Source of the DNA: Candidatus Thiodictyon syntrophicum
GTDB taxonomy: Bacteria > Pseudomonadota > Gammaproteobacteria > Chromatiales > Chromatiaceae
Reading direction: 5' to 3'
NCBI RefSeq assembly: GCF_002813775.1
Contig: NZ_CP020370.1
Location: forward strand, 3,807,501-3,871,500
DNA: 64,000 bases
Shown here: positions 26,357 through 34,892 of the stretch, in pieces
Layout of the letters: each line of letters begins with the position of its first letter
Numbering within the stretch: the first letter of the stretch is position 1
Made by a program: the position numbers and the translations under genes
Notes under the pieces: generated by a model
Databases searched by the model: none
What the model saw: the letters and a program-made list of their open reading frames with translations, nothing else
What the model was told of the DNA's origin: nothing

Positions 26357-27100
26357 ATGGATAGCATGACCACCGATTTCCGCTGGACCTCGGGCGGCGC
26401 CACCGATCAGGGCCGCCGCCGCACCATCAATCAAGACGCCTATCTCGACCGCCCCGACCTGGGTCTCTGGGCCGTCGCCGACGGCATGGGCGGCCACCGC
26501 GACGGGGAGCGGGCGAGCCGGATGCTGATGGAGGCGCTGGCGCTCCTGCCGCGCCCGCGCCTCCTGGGCGCCGCGGCCGACGCGGTGCGCGGTGCACTCA
26601 CCGAGGTCAACCGCGAGCTCGCCGCCGAGTCCGCCGCCCAGGGCAGCGACGTGATCGGCAGCACCATCGTGACCCTGATCGCGCTGGGCGATCACTGCGG
26701 CATCCTGTGGGTCGGCGACAGCCGCGCCTATCGGCTGCGCGCGGGCACCATCGCCCGCCTCACCCGTGACCACACCCAAGTCCAGACCCTGGTCGAGGCG
26801 GGGCTCCTGACCCCCGAGCAGGCCGATCACCACCCCTATTCCAACGTCCTGGCACGGGCGATCGGCGCCGAGGCCCGGGTGGAGATCGACCTGCGCGTCG
26901 AACCCCTGCGCGCCGGTGACCGTTACCTACTGTGCAGCGACGGCCTGGACAAGGAACTGAGCGACCCGCAGATCGCCGCCCTGCTCGGCGGCGCGGACCC
27001 CGCGCAGGTCGCGCGCGCGCTGGTCGAGCATGCCTGCACCGCCGGCGGGCGCGACAACGTCACCGCGGTCGTTGTCCGCTTCGATGCACCCGCTGACTGA
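26357..27100 (+). CDS. PP2C-type Ser/Thr protein phosphatase (PppA/Stp1-like)
   Basis: A 247-aa PPM/PP2C phosphatase. The metal and catalytic motifs are all present: RRRTINQDAYL, LWAVADGMGGHRDGE, STIVTLI, ILWVGDSRAYRLR, LTRDHTQVQ, LLCSDGLDKELSD and GGRDNVTAVVVRF. Immediately after tagF, so it is the PppA partner of type VI secretion control. ATG 26,357 (MDSMTTDF) or the internal ATG three codons later could be used. It might also act on the TPR kinase at 22,590, which is speculation. Confidence 0.93.
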   Translation: MDSMTTDFRWTSGGATDQGRRRTINQDAYLDRPDLGLWAVADGMGGHRDGERASRMLMEALALLPRPRLLGAAADAVRGALTEVNRELAAESAAQGSDVIGSTIVTLIALGDHCGILWVGDSRAYRLRAGTIARLTRDHTQVQTLVEAGLLTPEQADHHPYSNVLARAIGAEARVEIDLRVEPLRAGDRYLLCSDGLDKELSDPQIAALLGGADPAQVARALVEHACTAGGRDNVTAVVVRFDAPAD

Positions 27101-27176
27101 TACCGGCAGGCGCGAGGGCGCGGACCATCAGGCGTCCGGGGCGCTGGGCGCACCTTGAACCCAGAAAGAGCAGTTC

Positions 27177-27311
27177 TCTCACAGAGACACAAAGATCACA
27201 AAGATTCGCAAAACGATATGTCGCGACGGGGTCACCTGCGTGGTGATCGGCTCAACGCCTTCAATGATCTGTTTTTCTTTGTGTTCTTTGTGTCTTCGTG
27301 TCTTTGTGAGA
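27177..27311. repeat. Inverted repeat built from CACAAAGA units, copy 2
   Basis: The left arm (27,177-27,204) and right arm (27,276-27,311, with one extra unit) match copy 1 at 16,891. The spacer keeps GTGATCGGCTCAACGCCTTC, so the core as well as the arms is conserved between copies. Confidence 0.85.
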
Positions 27312-27395
27312 GCAATTTTCGGATTTAGGCCGAGCGGCTGCGCGCGGGCACTGTGGTCAGGGTCGCGGGCGGCGCCATGGTGCGCACGGCGCACC

Positions 27396-28028
27396 CTACG
27401 GCTGCGGTGCGGCCACTGATCCGGGCACTGCCGTTACGCGATCCCGGCCCTGGTCTTGCCAGGCGCCGAAGGCCGCGGCCAATACGGCCTGCGCCTGGGC
27501 CTGAATGCCAGGGCGCTCGGACTCACGCGGACCGGCGCAGTTGAGTACCCGTACCTGATTGATGCGCAGCCAGGCCGCCAGCTCGGCCACCGCGACCGGG
27601 TGGTCCAGGTCGCGCAGCAGCAGCGGGCGGCCCAGGCGGCGGGCGATCTGGGCGGTGAGCCGGGTGCCGCCGGCCAGTTCGCCCTGGTGCAGGATCAGGG
27701 TGGCATCGCTGTCGCGGACGTTCCACTCGGTGCGCGACTCATCGTCCGCGCCCGGGGTCGGCGTCAGTGGGTACGCGTCCGGGATGGGTCCGTCCTCCGC
27801 CCGACGGCCGGCGGGGCACCAGCCGCCGACCGGCAGACCCAGCGCCAGGGCCGCGTCCAGGGCCGCCCGGTCGACCCCGGTCTGACCGCCCGCGATCACC
27901 CGCCGGACGGCGCTGTCCGCGCCGTCGCGGTGGTGCAGCGCGGCCAGCAGGGCGCGGTCCTGGCGGGCGAAATACTGATCCTCCTCGGCCCGCTCTTTGA
28001 GTTTGAGTTTATCCACGAAGCCGCTCAT
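27396..28028 (-). CDS. Putative molybdenum carrier / SLOG-type nucleotide-binding protein
   Basis: A 210-aa protein starting at ATG 28,028 ([16 protein letters not shown]) behind GGAGGCACC. Residues 43-60 ([19 protein letters not shown]) and [20 protein letters not shown] are the signature of the putative molybdenum-carrier/YpsA-like SLOG family. Residues [15 protein letters not shown] and [14 protein letters not shown] complete a Rossmann-like nucleotide pocket. SLOG proteins bind nucleotide ligands and some take part in antiphage signalling. Molybdenum binding is a database label, not shown here. Confidence 0.87.
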   Translation of the reverse strand: MSGFVDKLKLKERAEEDQYFARQDRALLAALHHRDGADSAVRRVIAGGQTGVDRAALDAALALGLPVGGWCPAGRRAEDGPIPDAYPLTPTPGADDESRTEWNVRDSDATLILHQGELAGGTRLTAQIARRLGRPLLLRDLDHPVAVAELAAWLRINQVRVLNCAGPRESERPGIQAQAQAVLAAAFGAWQDQGRDRVTAVPGSVAAPQP

Positions 28029-28187
28029 GGGTGCCTCCGCTGACAGGTGGACCGAAACGCCGCGCCCGCCCGGTCCCGGCAAGGGCAGATCCCGGGGGCG
28101 CTCCCTCAGTGTAGATGCCCGGTTGACGGTGCGCACGCGAGGGTCGCGATGCGGCGGCCGTCGACTTCGCCTATCTTGCGCGAGCGC

Positions 28188-28362
28188 ATGTTGTTCAACC
28201 GCCTGGCCGAGGGCTCCATCGACCTGCCGCCCTTCGCAGTGCAGGCGCGCATCAGCAAGGCCCTGGCGGAGTTGCGCCGCCTGCGCGCCCAGGCCCTCGC
28301 GCGGGCGAGGGAGGTTGGAGGAGCTGTCGGCCCTGCTCCTCGAGCGGGCGTTCTCCTCCTGA
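28188..28362 (+). pseudogene. HsdS C-terminal fragment, frameshifted
   Basis: The translation [22 protein letters not shown] and [19 protein letters not shown] matches the last coiled-coil helix of type I specificity subunits. An extra base in GGTTGGAGG (about 28,313-28,320) shifts the frame; after correction the end reads [14 protein letters not shown]-stop at 28,362. The remainder of the gene is missing. The rest of the gap 28,029-28,417 holds nothing recognisable. Confidence 0.6.
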
Positions 28363-28417
28363 AACGTTCGCGGTAATCCGAACAACCAACGCGGCAGACC
28401 AACTGGCTCCTTACACT

Positions 28418-29461
28418 ATGAACACCCTGCGCCGCTTCTGCGCCTCTGACACAACCGTCCCAGCCGGGACCTCCTGGTATCTCGCCGACCTGGGCGAGGC
28501 CCGCGGTCAGCAGGCGCTGTTCACGCGCCAATCGCCGCAGCGCTTGAAGGCCCTGCGGGAGCACGCCTTGATCGAGAGTGCGGTATCGAGTAATCGCATC
28601 GAGGGCGTGACGGTAGAGCACGGCCGGGTACGCGAACTGATCCTGGGCCAGCCGTTATTGCGTGACCGCGACGAAGAGGAGGTACGGGGGTACCGCGATG
28701 CCTTGACTCTGATTCACGAGGGTGCCGCGGGGCTGGACCTCAGTGATGCGACAATTCGCAAGCTGCATCGGCTGACCCGGGGCGAGATTTGGGACGCCGG
28801 CAAGTATAAGGAAAAGGATGTCGACATCATCGAGCGCTATCCGGATGGCGACGAGCGGATTCGCTTCCGCACGGTACCCGCGGCTGAAACCCTGGGCGCC
28901 ATGAGCGAGCTGCTAGCCGACTGGCAATGTTGCTTGGATGAACGCTGGATTCACCCGCTGATCGCGTTAGCGGCATTCAACCTGGACTTTCTTTGCATCC
29001 ATCCGTTCCGCGATGGCAACGGGCGCGTGTCGCGCCTGCTGTTGCTGCTCCAGTCTTACCAACTGGGCTACGAGGTGGGACGATATATCAGCCTGGAACG
29101 ACTCATCGAACAGAACAAGGCGCGCTACTACGAAACCCTGGAGCAAAGCTCCCAGGGGTGGCACGCGGGCAAGCACGACTCATGGCCTTACATCAATTAT
29201 CTGTTCTACATCCTCAAGACGGCCTACCGTGAATTTTCCGAACAGCTGGGAGAGATCAAGTCGCCGCGCGGGGCCAAGACCGATCAGGTTGTTATGGCGA
29301 TCAGGGGGTTGTCTGTCGAGTTCACCCTGAGTCAATTGGAGCATGCCTGCCCGGGCGTCAGCCGGGACATGATTCGGCGCGTCCTGCGCGACCAGCAGGC
29401 GGCCGGCGTCATCGCGTGCCGCGGGCGCGGGCCGGCGGCCCGGTGGCAGAAGAAGGGGTAA
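28418..29461 (+). CDS. Fic-domain protein (class II AMPylator-like)
   Basis: A 347-aa protein. An N-terminal inhibitory helix carries SSNRIEG (residues about 57-63), the S/T-x-x-x-E-G/N motif that blocks ATP in class II Fic enzymes. The Fic core motif HPFRDGNGRVSRLL lies at about residues 192-205 and is complete. A C-terminal winged-helix region (FTLSQLEHACPGVSRDMIRRVLRDQQAAGVI) follows. These enzymes transfer AMP to target proteins. The gene sits amid type I restriction wreckage, where Fic genes are often carried as accessories. Confidence 0.93.
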   Translation: MNTLRRFCASDTTVPAGTSWYLADLGEARGQQALFTRQSPQRLKALREHALIESAVSSNRIEGVTVEHGRVRELILGQPLLRDRDEEEVRGYRDALTLIHEGAAGLDLSDATIRKLHRLTRGEIWDAGKYKEKDVDIIERYPDGDERIRFRTVPAAETLGAMSELLADWQCCLDERWIHPLIALAAFNLDFLCIHPFRDGNGRVSRLLLLLQSYQLGYEVGRYISLERLIEQNKARYYETLEQSSQGWHAGKHDSWPYINYLFYILKTAYREFSEQLGEIKSPRGAKTDQVVMAIRGLSVEFTLSQLEHACPGVSRDMIRRVLRDQQAAGVIACRGRGPAARWQKKG

Positions 29462-29633
29462 TAACGGCTAGTGAGGGTAATAGAGGGGGTAATGACTCGA
29501 TGCAACGGCTCAGAAGCCGCCCGCGTCTGGCCCCAAAGCTGGTATGTCACGCCCCTTCGGGGCTCTTGCGCTCCATTTTTGTTCACATTTTCAGCGCCTT
29601 CACGTAATAAAGCTTCCGGACTGGATACCCACC

Positions 29634-31252
29634 ATGCCCCGCCCTCCCCAGAAAAAGACCGCGCCCAAGTCCATTGCCTCCCTGGGCTCCCTGTCCGCCT
29701 TCGTAAAGGGCGTCTGCGACGTGATGCGCCGCTCCAATTGCGCGAGCGCACTGCAATATGTCCCGGAGCTGACCTGGATACTGTTCCTGCGCATCCTGGA
29801 CGCCCAGGAGTCGCGGGAGGAGGCGGCGGCGGCGATCCAGGGTCGGGACTTCAGCCCCGCACTGCGCACGCCCTACCGGTGGCAGGACTGGGCGGCGCCC
29901 TACTCCGACGCCCCGGACCACCCGCGCACCAGCGACGGCAAGGCCCAGGGCTGGAAGCGCCACGAGTTGTTCGCCTTGGGCGACGAACACCTGATCGGGT
30001 TCATCAACAAGGCCCTGCTGCCCCAACTGCGCCGGCTTGACCTGCTGCCGGACGGGCGCCCCAATCCGCAGGCGAGCCGCAAGCAGCGCATCGTGGGGCG
30101 CATCATGACGGCGGTCGAGCGGGTGCGGGTGGACTCCGAGACCAATCTGGGCGAGATCCTGGACCGGGTGCACCGATTGAGCATCGACCATATCGAGGAC
30201 ACCCATTTCTTCACCCTGTCGCAGGTCTATGAAGACCTGCTGCTCAAAATGGGCGAGAAGAATTCCGACGGCGGCCAGTTCTTCACCCCGCGTGAGGTGA
30301 TCCGGGCCATGGTCCATACCCTGGACCCCCAGCCCGGCGAGACGGTCTATGACCCCTGTTGCGGCACCGGCGGCTTCCTGGCGGAGGCCTATGAGCACCT
30401 GGCCCGGCGGCTCGGCGAGGCACCGGCGGCCACCGCGCTCGAACGCCTCAAGCACGACACGTTCTGTGGTGCGTCCTGAGCCTGCCGGGCGGGGTCTTCA
30501 CCACCGCGGGGGCGGGCGTGAAGACCAACCTGCTCTTTTTCACCAAGGGCCGGCCGACCCGCCGGACCTGGTATTACGACCTCTCTGGGGTGCGGGTGGG
30601 CAAGAAGCAGCCGCTCACCCTGGCCCATTTCGGTTTCGGCCGCGACGGAGAGGTCCTGGACGACGCGGCCCTACCGGCGAGCCTGCTCCAACTGCTCGCC
30701 GAAGAGGCGATCGAGCCGCACGCGGACCCCGGCCCCCTGCCCGGGACCACCGACCAGGAGGTCGGTGCGCCCTTCCCCAGCTTCGCCCGCCTGCTGCCGA
30801 CGCGCGGCACCCCGGCGGCCGACAGCGGCCTGTCCTGGACCCTGGACATCGAGACCAGGAGGGACCAGGCGCGCGCGGCGATGGCCCCCCACCTGGCCGA
30901 GGCCGAGCGCCGGCGCGCCCAGGCAATCCACTGGCGGGCCAAGGCCGCGGCGCTGCGGCGGGACAAGACCCAGGGGTTGGAACTCGCCGCGACCCTCGCC
31001 CACTTGGCTGACGCGGAGCGGGAGGCGCGCGAGGCCCAGACGCGGGCGGATGCCATCGATGCGGCGGTCTTCGACCTGAAGGCAGTCAACCCCCGCGCCC
31101 GCGGCGGGCAGGACAGCCGCTCGCCGGAAGCGGTCTTGACCGTGATCGCGGCGCATCAGCGTACGATCGACTCGGCATTGACTCGGCTCGCTGGTTTATT
31201 GACAGACTCCGACTTGACCGGTGCTGCCGAAGGCCCGATCGATCAATTCTAA
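29634..31252 (+). pseudogene. hsdM: Type I restriction methylase HsdM with internal deletion
   Basis: The N-terminal 281 residues (29,634-30,479) include SLSAFVKGVCDVMR, GEKNSDGGQFFTPREV and motif I YDPCCGTGGFL, and stop after KHDTFCGAS. The C-terminal part resumes in another frame (VLSLPGGVFTTAGAGVKTNLLFF, about 30,473) and runs to 31,252. The piece between, which should hold motif IV (NPPY/NPPF) and about 150-200 residues, is missing, so catalysis is lost. The junction is at about 30,470. With the HsdS fragment at 28,188 it is the remains of a second, different type I system. No HsdR seen. Confidence 0.87.
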
Positions 31253-31255
31253 GGA

Positions 31256-32785
31256 TCAAGCGGAAAACCGGTCAATGAGGACACCGTGGCGCAGCCCCCG
31301 GTCGCTGACCTCGAGCTGGTCCTGCCTGAACTTGTCGAGCAGCGTGCGCACGATCAGTGCACCGGCCAGGATGACGTCGGCGCGACCGGGCTGCAGGCCG
31401 GGGACGGCGGTCCGCCCGGCGCGGTCCAGGCCGGCATAGAGTGCAATCTGGCGCTCGATCTCGCCGCGGGTGAGGATGGCGCCCTGGATCAGGTCCGGGT
31501 CATAGCGGGTCATGCCCAGGCTCACCGACGCCAGGTTGGTGACGGCACCGCCCATGCCGACCAGGGCGTCGGGCGGCGCGCTCTGGTCGAGCCGGGAGAG
31601 TTCGCGGGCGATGGCGGCCAGGGCCGCGTCCAGGTGGTCGCGCTCGACCGGGGCGGCCAGCCCGAACTGCTCGGTGATGCGCACGGCGCCCAGGTCCAGG
31701 CTGAAACGCTCAAGCACCCGCCCTCCCCGCCCGATGGTGACCTGGGTGCTGCCGCCGCCGGTGTCGAAGACGGCGACCGCGCCGTCCGGCAGGCCGACCC
31801 CGGCCTGCACCGCGAGGTAGGCGAGCCGGGCCTCCTCGGCGCCGTCGATGACCTCGATCGTCAGGCCGCACTGCTCCCGCACGGCGGCGATGAAGGCGTC
31901 GCTGTTGCCGGCGTTGCGCAGGCCCATGGTGCCCAGGGCGAGGGTCTGCGCGACCCCGGCGGCGCGCGCCTGCGCGGCCATGGCACAGACGGCGGCGAGG
32001 GTCCGGTCCCAGGCGGCGGGGGCGATGAAGCCGGATTCGCGCAGGCCCTCGCCCAGGCGGGTGACCTCGCCGCGGTCCAGGACGCGCTGCCAGCGGCCGG
32101 CGGGGTCACGCTCGCCGATATGGAACTTGACCGAGTTGGTGCCCAGGTCGAGGACGGCGATGCGCAACGGGAGCGCTGCCGCGCCCAGGCCAGGCGCTGT
32201 GGCCACCAGGGACTTGAGGCCGCGGGGGTAGCTCTGGTTGGGCAGGTCCGCGAGCCCGAGCCGTTGCACCAGGGCGAGCACCGCCGCGGGGTCCTCGGAC
32301 TCCACGGCCAGGGTCTGTGTCTGCGCCCCGCCGGCCGCGACCCGGGTCAGTTCGCTCATGCAGCCGTCCACCCGGTAGCGCGTGCGCTCCTTGTGGACGG
32401 CGAGCACCCGCAACTGAGGCTCCGGCGCGATCAGCTCCCGGGTCAATTCGTCCAGACTGTAGGCGGCGCGTGCGAGGGTCGGCACGGGCAGCCCCAGGGC
32501 CGCGAAGACCTGGCCCAGGGTCGCCGCGGGCAACGGGAAGCCGGCCTTGAGGACCGGGCGCCACTGCTCCAGACCGGCCCGGTCGGTCTGCTCCAATTGC
32601 TTGATGTCCATCAGGTCGTCCCGGACTTTGACGTTGGCATCGCCGTGGCTTGAGAGCAGATAGACCTCGTCGCTCGACTGGACCGGGGGCGCCGCCGCGT
32701 CGGCCAGGGCGGCGAGGCGGGCGCCGGGCGCGCCGAGCCCGGCGCCGAAGGTCCGCCACTCCCATCGGGGGACTGGGGTACTCAT
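31256..32785 (-). CDS. CYTH domain fused to Ppx/GppA exopolyphosphatase
   Basis: A 509-aa protein. Residues 1-200 resemble a CYTH triphosphate-tunnel domain (WEWRTF, ANVKVRDDLMDIKQLE, ERTRYRVDGCMSELTRV, LPNQSYPRGL). Residues 205-509 are a Ppx/GppA phosphatase of the actin-like ATPase fold, with phosphate-loop LDLGTNSVKFHIGE, VIDGAEEARLAYL, FDTGGGSTQV and GMGGAVTNLA. Both domains act on polyphosphate or triphosphate compounds, so the fusion points to polyphosphate metabolism. ATG 32,785 overlaps the stop of the upstream CYTH gene by 4 nt. Confidence 0.88.
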   Translation of the reverse strand: MSTPVPRWEWRTFGAGLGAPGARLAALADAAAPPVQSSDEVYLLSSHGDANVKVRDDLMDIKQLEQTDRAGLEQWRPVLKAGFPLPAATLGQVFAALGLPVPTLARAAYSLDELTRELIAPEPQLRVLAVHKERTRYRVDGCMSELTRVAAGGAQTQTLAVESEDPAAVLALVQRLGLADLPNQSYPRGLKSLVATAPGLGAAALPLRIAVLDLGTNSVKFHIGERDPAGRWQRVLDRGEVTRLGEGLRESGFIAPAAWDRTLAAVCAMAAQARAAGVAQTLALGTMGLRNAGNSDAFIAAVREQCGLTIEVIDGAEEARLAYLAVQAGVGLPDGAVAVFDTGGGSTQVTIGRGGRVLERFSLDLGAVRITEQFGLAAPVERDHLDAALAAIARELSRLDQSAPPDALVGMGGAVTNLASVSLGMTRYDPDLIQGAILTRGEIERQIALYAGLDRAGRTAVPGLQPGRADVILAGALIVRTLLDKFRQDQLEVSDRGLRHGVLIDRFSA

Positions 32786-33600
32786 GGCTGGTTCGCGAGC
32801 GCGCGCTCGGCGTCCGGTACCAGCGTCTGCGCCGCCGCCGCCGCGCGCAGGGCCGCGGCGTGGTGCTCCAGGGCCCAGCGGGTCTTGGTCTGCTGGGCCG
32901 CATCCCGCTCGGCGCCGACCTCGGCGAGCAGGGCCATGAAGCCGCCGATGGCCACCGCCGCCTGGACCGCCGGGGCCTTGATCGACAGCTCCATGAGGCG
33001 CGCGCCATCGGAGCGCTTCCAGAGTTCCGCGGTGATGGGCCAGGGACAGGCCGGCGCCGTGAACTTCCAGCGGTGCGCCGCCAAGGGGCCGAGGATGGAC
33101 AGTGAGTCGTAGTCGATGGGTTGCCGCCCCATGGCAGCCAGAAACTCATCCTGCCCCTTGGTGAACAGCTTGCCGATCCCCTTATTGCCCGCGATCACTT
33201 GCTTGATCAAGCCCTTGGCCACCGGTTCAGTGAGCGACGCCGATTTGGTCACGCCGGTCTCGCTGGCGTCCGCCTCCAGCTTGAAGCCCTCATGGGCGCG
33301 CCAGGTCGCCGACACCTCGCTCGGATTCACCGGGCGGAACTTGACCGTGCTGTCGTGCTGGTCCCCGATGATGCGCCGTGCCCGGGCGATGACCCCCGCC
33401 TCGAACAGGGCGAGATCGGGGGTGTCGAAGAAATAGATGAAGCGCTCCTCGTCATTGTCGATGCTCAGGGCGTAGCGGTTCAGCGCCTCCTCGATCTGAG
33501 CGTCCGGGATCGTGACCTTGATCTCGATGGCATCGACACCGGCAATCTCGCGGGCGACCTGCTCGCGGGTGGCAGCGCCTCTTTCGGCAGTGGCTTTCAT
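32782..33600 (-). CDS. CYTH-like triphosphate-tunnel protein
   Basis: 272 aa from ATG 33,600 (MKATAERGAAT). CYTH features: EIKVTIP (the E-x-K/E-x-E entry strand), FIYFFDTPDLALFEAGVIARARR (the Y/F-D-T...L-x-x-x-G-x-x-x-R-x-R core), STVKFRP and GFKLEADAS. C-terminal basic residues (ITAELWKRSDGARLMELSIKAP) complete the tunnel. It is the first gene of a two-gene operon with the CYTH-Ppx fusion. Probably a triphosphatase or polyphosphate-binding protein. Confidence 0.82.
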   Translation of the reverse strand: MKATAERGAATREQVAREIAGVDAIEIKVTIPDAQIEEALNRYALSIDNDEERFIYFFDTPDLALFEAGVIARARRIIGDQHDSTVKFRPVNPSEVSATWRAHEGFKLEADASETGVTKSASLTEPVAKGLIKQVIAGNKGIGKLFTKGQDEFLAAMGRQPIDYDSLSILGPLAAHRWKFTAPACPWPITAELWKRSDGARLMELSIKAPAVQAAVAIGGFMALLAEVGAERDAAQQTKTRWALEHHAAALRAAAAAQTLVPDAERALANQP

Positions 33601-33699
33601 CGTGTTTAGTCTCCGTGGTGGCAGGTGGGGTAGCGTGCGAACTGGTACCGGGAAGCCCAGCCCCCGATCCCATTGAAGGATAACCGTGGCCGGGAAAAA

Positions 33700-33804
33700 T
33701 GGACAGGATTGACAGGATTTCTCAGGATTAGCAGGATGTCTTGTTGCGGCACGTCGTACCCGATTCATCCTGTTAATCCAGCAGAATCCTGTTAATCCTG
33801 TCTA
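33700..33804. repeat. Inverted repeat built from ACAGGATTA units, copy 1
   Basis: Left arm TGGACAGGATTGACAGGATT..., right arm ...AATCCTGTTAATCCTGTCTA, around a spacer with GTCGTACCCGATTCATC. The second copy is at 57,741. The remaining gap 33,805-33,917 holds nothing recognisable. Confidence 0.85.
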
Positions 33805-33917
33805 ATTTCCTGGCTCGTGCTCGCTCGCCGAACGGGTGTCGGCAATCTTGCTTTGCGGTACTCGAGACGGGCGGCGCCCGCCGATGGGTACTGGGCCACG
33901 GGACGGAACATGGCCGC

Positions 33918-34685
33918 TCAGCCAGGGGGCTGCTCCCGGCAGTCCATGCCGGCAGCGGCGAGCCCGGCGCGCAGTGCGGCCATGGCCGGCCCCAGGTCGC
34001 ACCGCCCGCGCAGCCCCAGCAGGATGTGGGGATCGGCCCCGATATGGGGCAGGCTGAAGGGCTTGACCCCGGGAAAACGGCTACCCAGGGCCAGCATCAA
34101 TGGAATCAACTCGCTCTCCGGCACCCCCAGGACCTCCAGCGCCGCCTCCCGCAGGGGCTCGGCGCGGTCCTGATAGTGCCCAAGCACCCATTGCGCCATC
34201 GGCCAGGCCATCTGTGGGAAACCCGGCAGAAACCAGTGTTGACGCAGTGAAAAGCCGGGGATCTGGTTGTACGAATTGGGGATCAGGTCACAGCCCGCAG
34301 GCAGGTCTGCCATTAAAATGCGGTGAGGGTAGGCGGTAGCACCGAAGCGCCCCTCGATCAGGGCGCGCGCCCCCGGGTGACGCACCAGGTCCAGGCCGGC
34401 CGCCGCGGCGGCGCAGGCACGGGTATGGTCGTCCGGGGTGGCGCCGATGCCGCCGCAGACGAACACCGGCACCCCCAGGCCGAGCGAGATGCGCAACTGC
34501 CCGGTCAGTACCTCGGGGTCGTCCGGCAACAGCCAGTGCCAGGCCAGACAGTGCCCGCGCGCGGCGAGCAGTTGCTTGAAGAACGGCAGGTGCGCATCCG
34601 TGCGCAGACCGTTCAATACCTCGTCGCCGATGACGATGAGGCCGAAACCGGGCGCACCAACGCCGGATTCTGCTTCCTTATCCAT
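33918..34685 (-). CDS. CinA N-terminal-type molybdopterin-binding domain protein
   Basis: A 255-aa protein with the MoaB/Mog-like fold: FGLIVIGDEVLNGLRTDAH (residues 14-32), LPDDPEVL, VFVCGGIGATPDDHT (the GG-x-G-x-x-x-D-D-T signature) and LPGFPQMAWPM. These match the competence/damage-inducible CinA-type family, whose members bind molybdopterin or cleave ADP-ribose-type substrates. It lacks the C-terminal CinA deamidase domain. It stands alone between repeats. Confidence 0.87.
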   Translation of the reverse strand: MDKEAESGVGAPGFGLIVIGDEVLNGLRTDAHLPFFKQLLAARGHCLAWHWLLPDDPEVLTGQLRISLGLGVPVFVCGGIGATPDDHTRACAAAAAGLDLVRHPGARALIEGRFGATAYPHRILMADLPAGCDLIPNSYNQIPGFSLRQHWFLPGFPQMAWPMAQWVLGHYQDRAEPLREAALEVLGVPESELIPLMLALGSRFPGVKPFSLPHIGADPHILLGLRGRCDLGPAMAALRAGLAAAGMDCREQPPG

Positions 34686-34892
34686 TGGTTATCTTGCCTC
34701 TATTGGTGGTCCGAAATGTCCTAATATTACTCGCTGGACGCACGTTGCGATGCAGTCTGCGATGCCGTTTTGCGATGTCGAGCGGTGCCGGCCGGGGCGG
34801 CGAGCCACTCCCGCGGGTCTCCAAACCCTCTCAAGGGGCCGACGCACGCCACAGTACAATCCGCAAGCCCCTAAAAGGGAAGGATAATAGCG

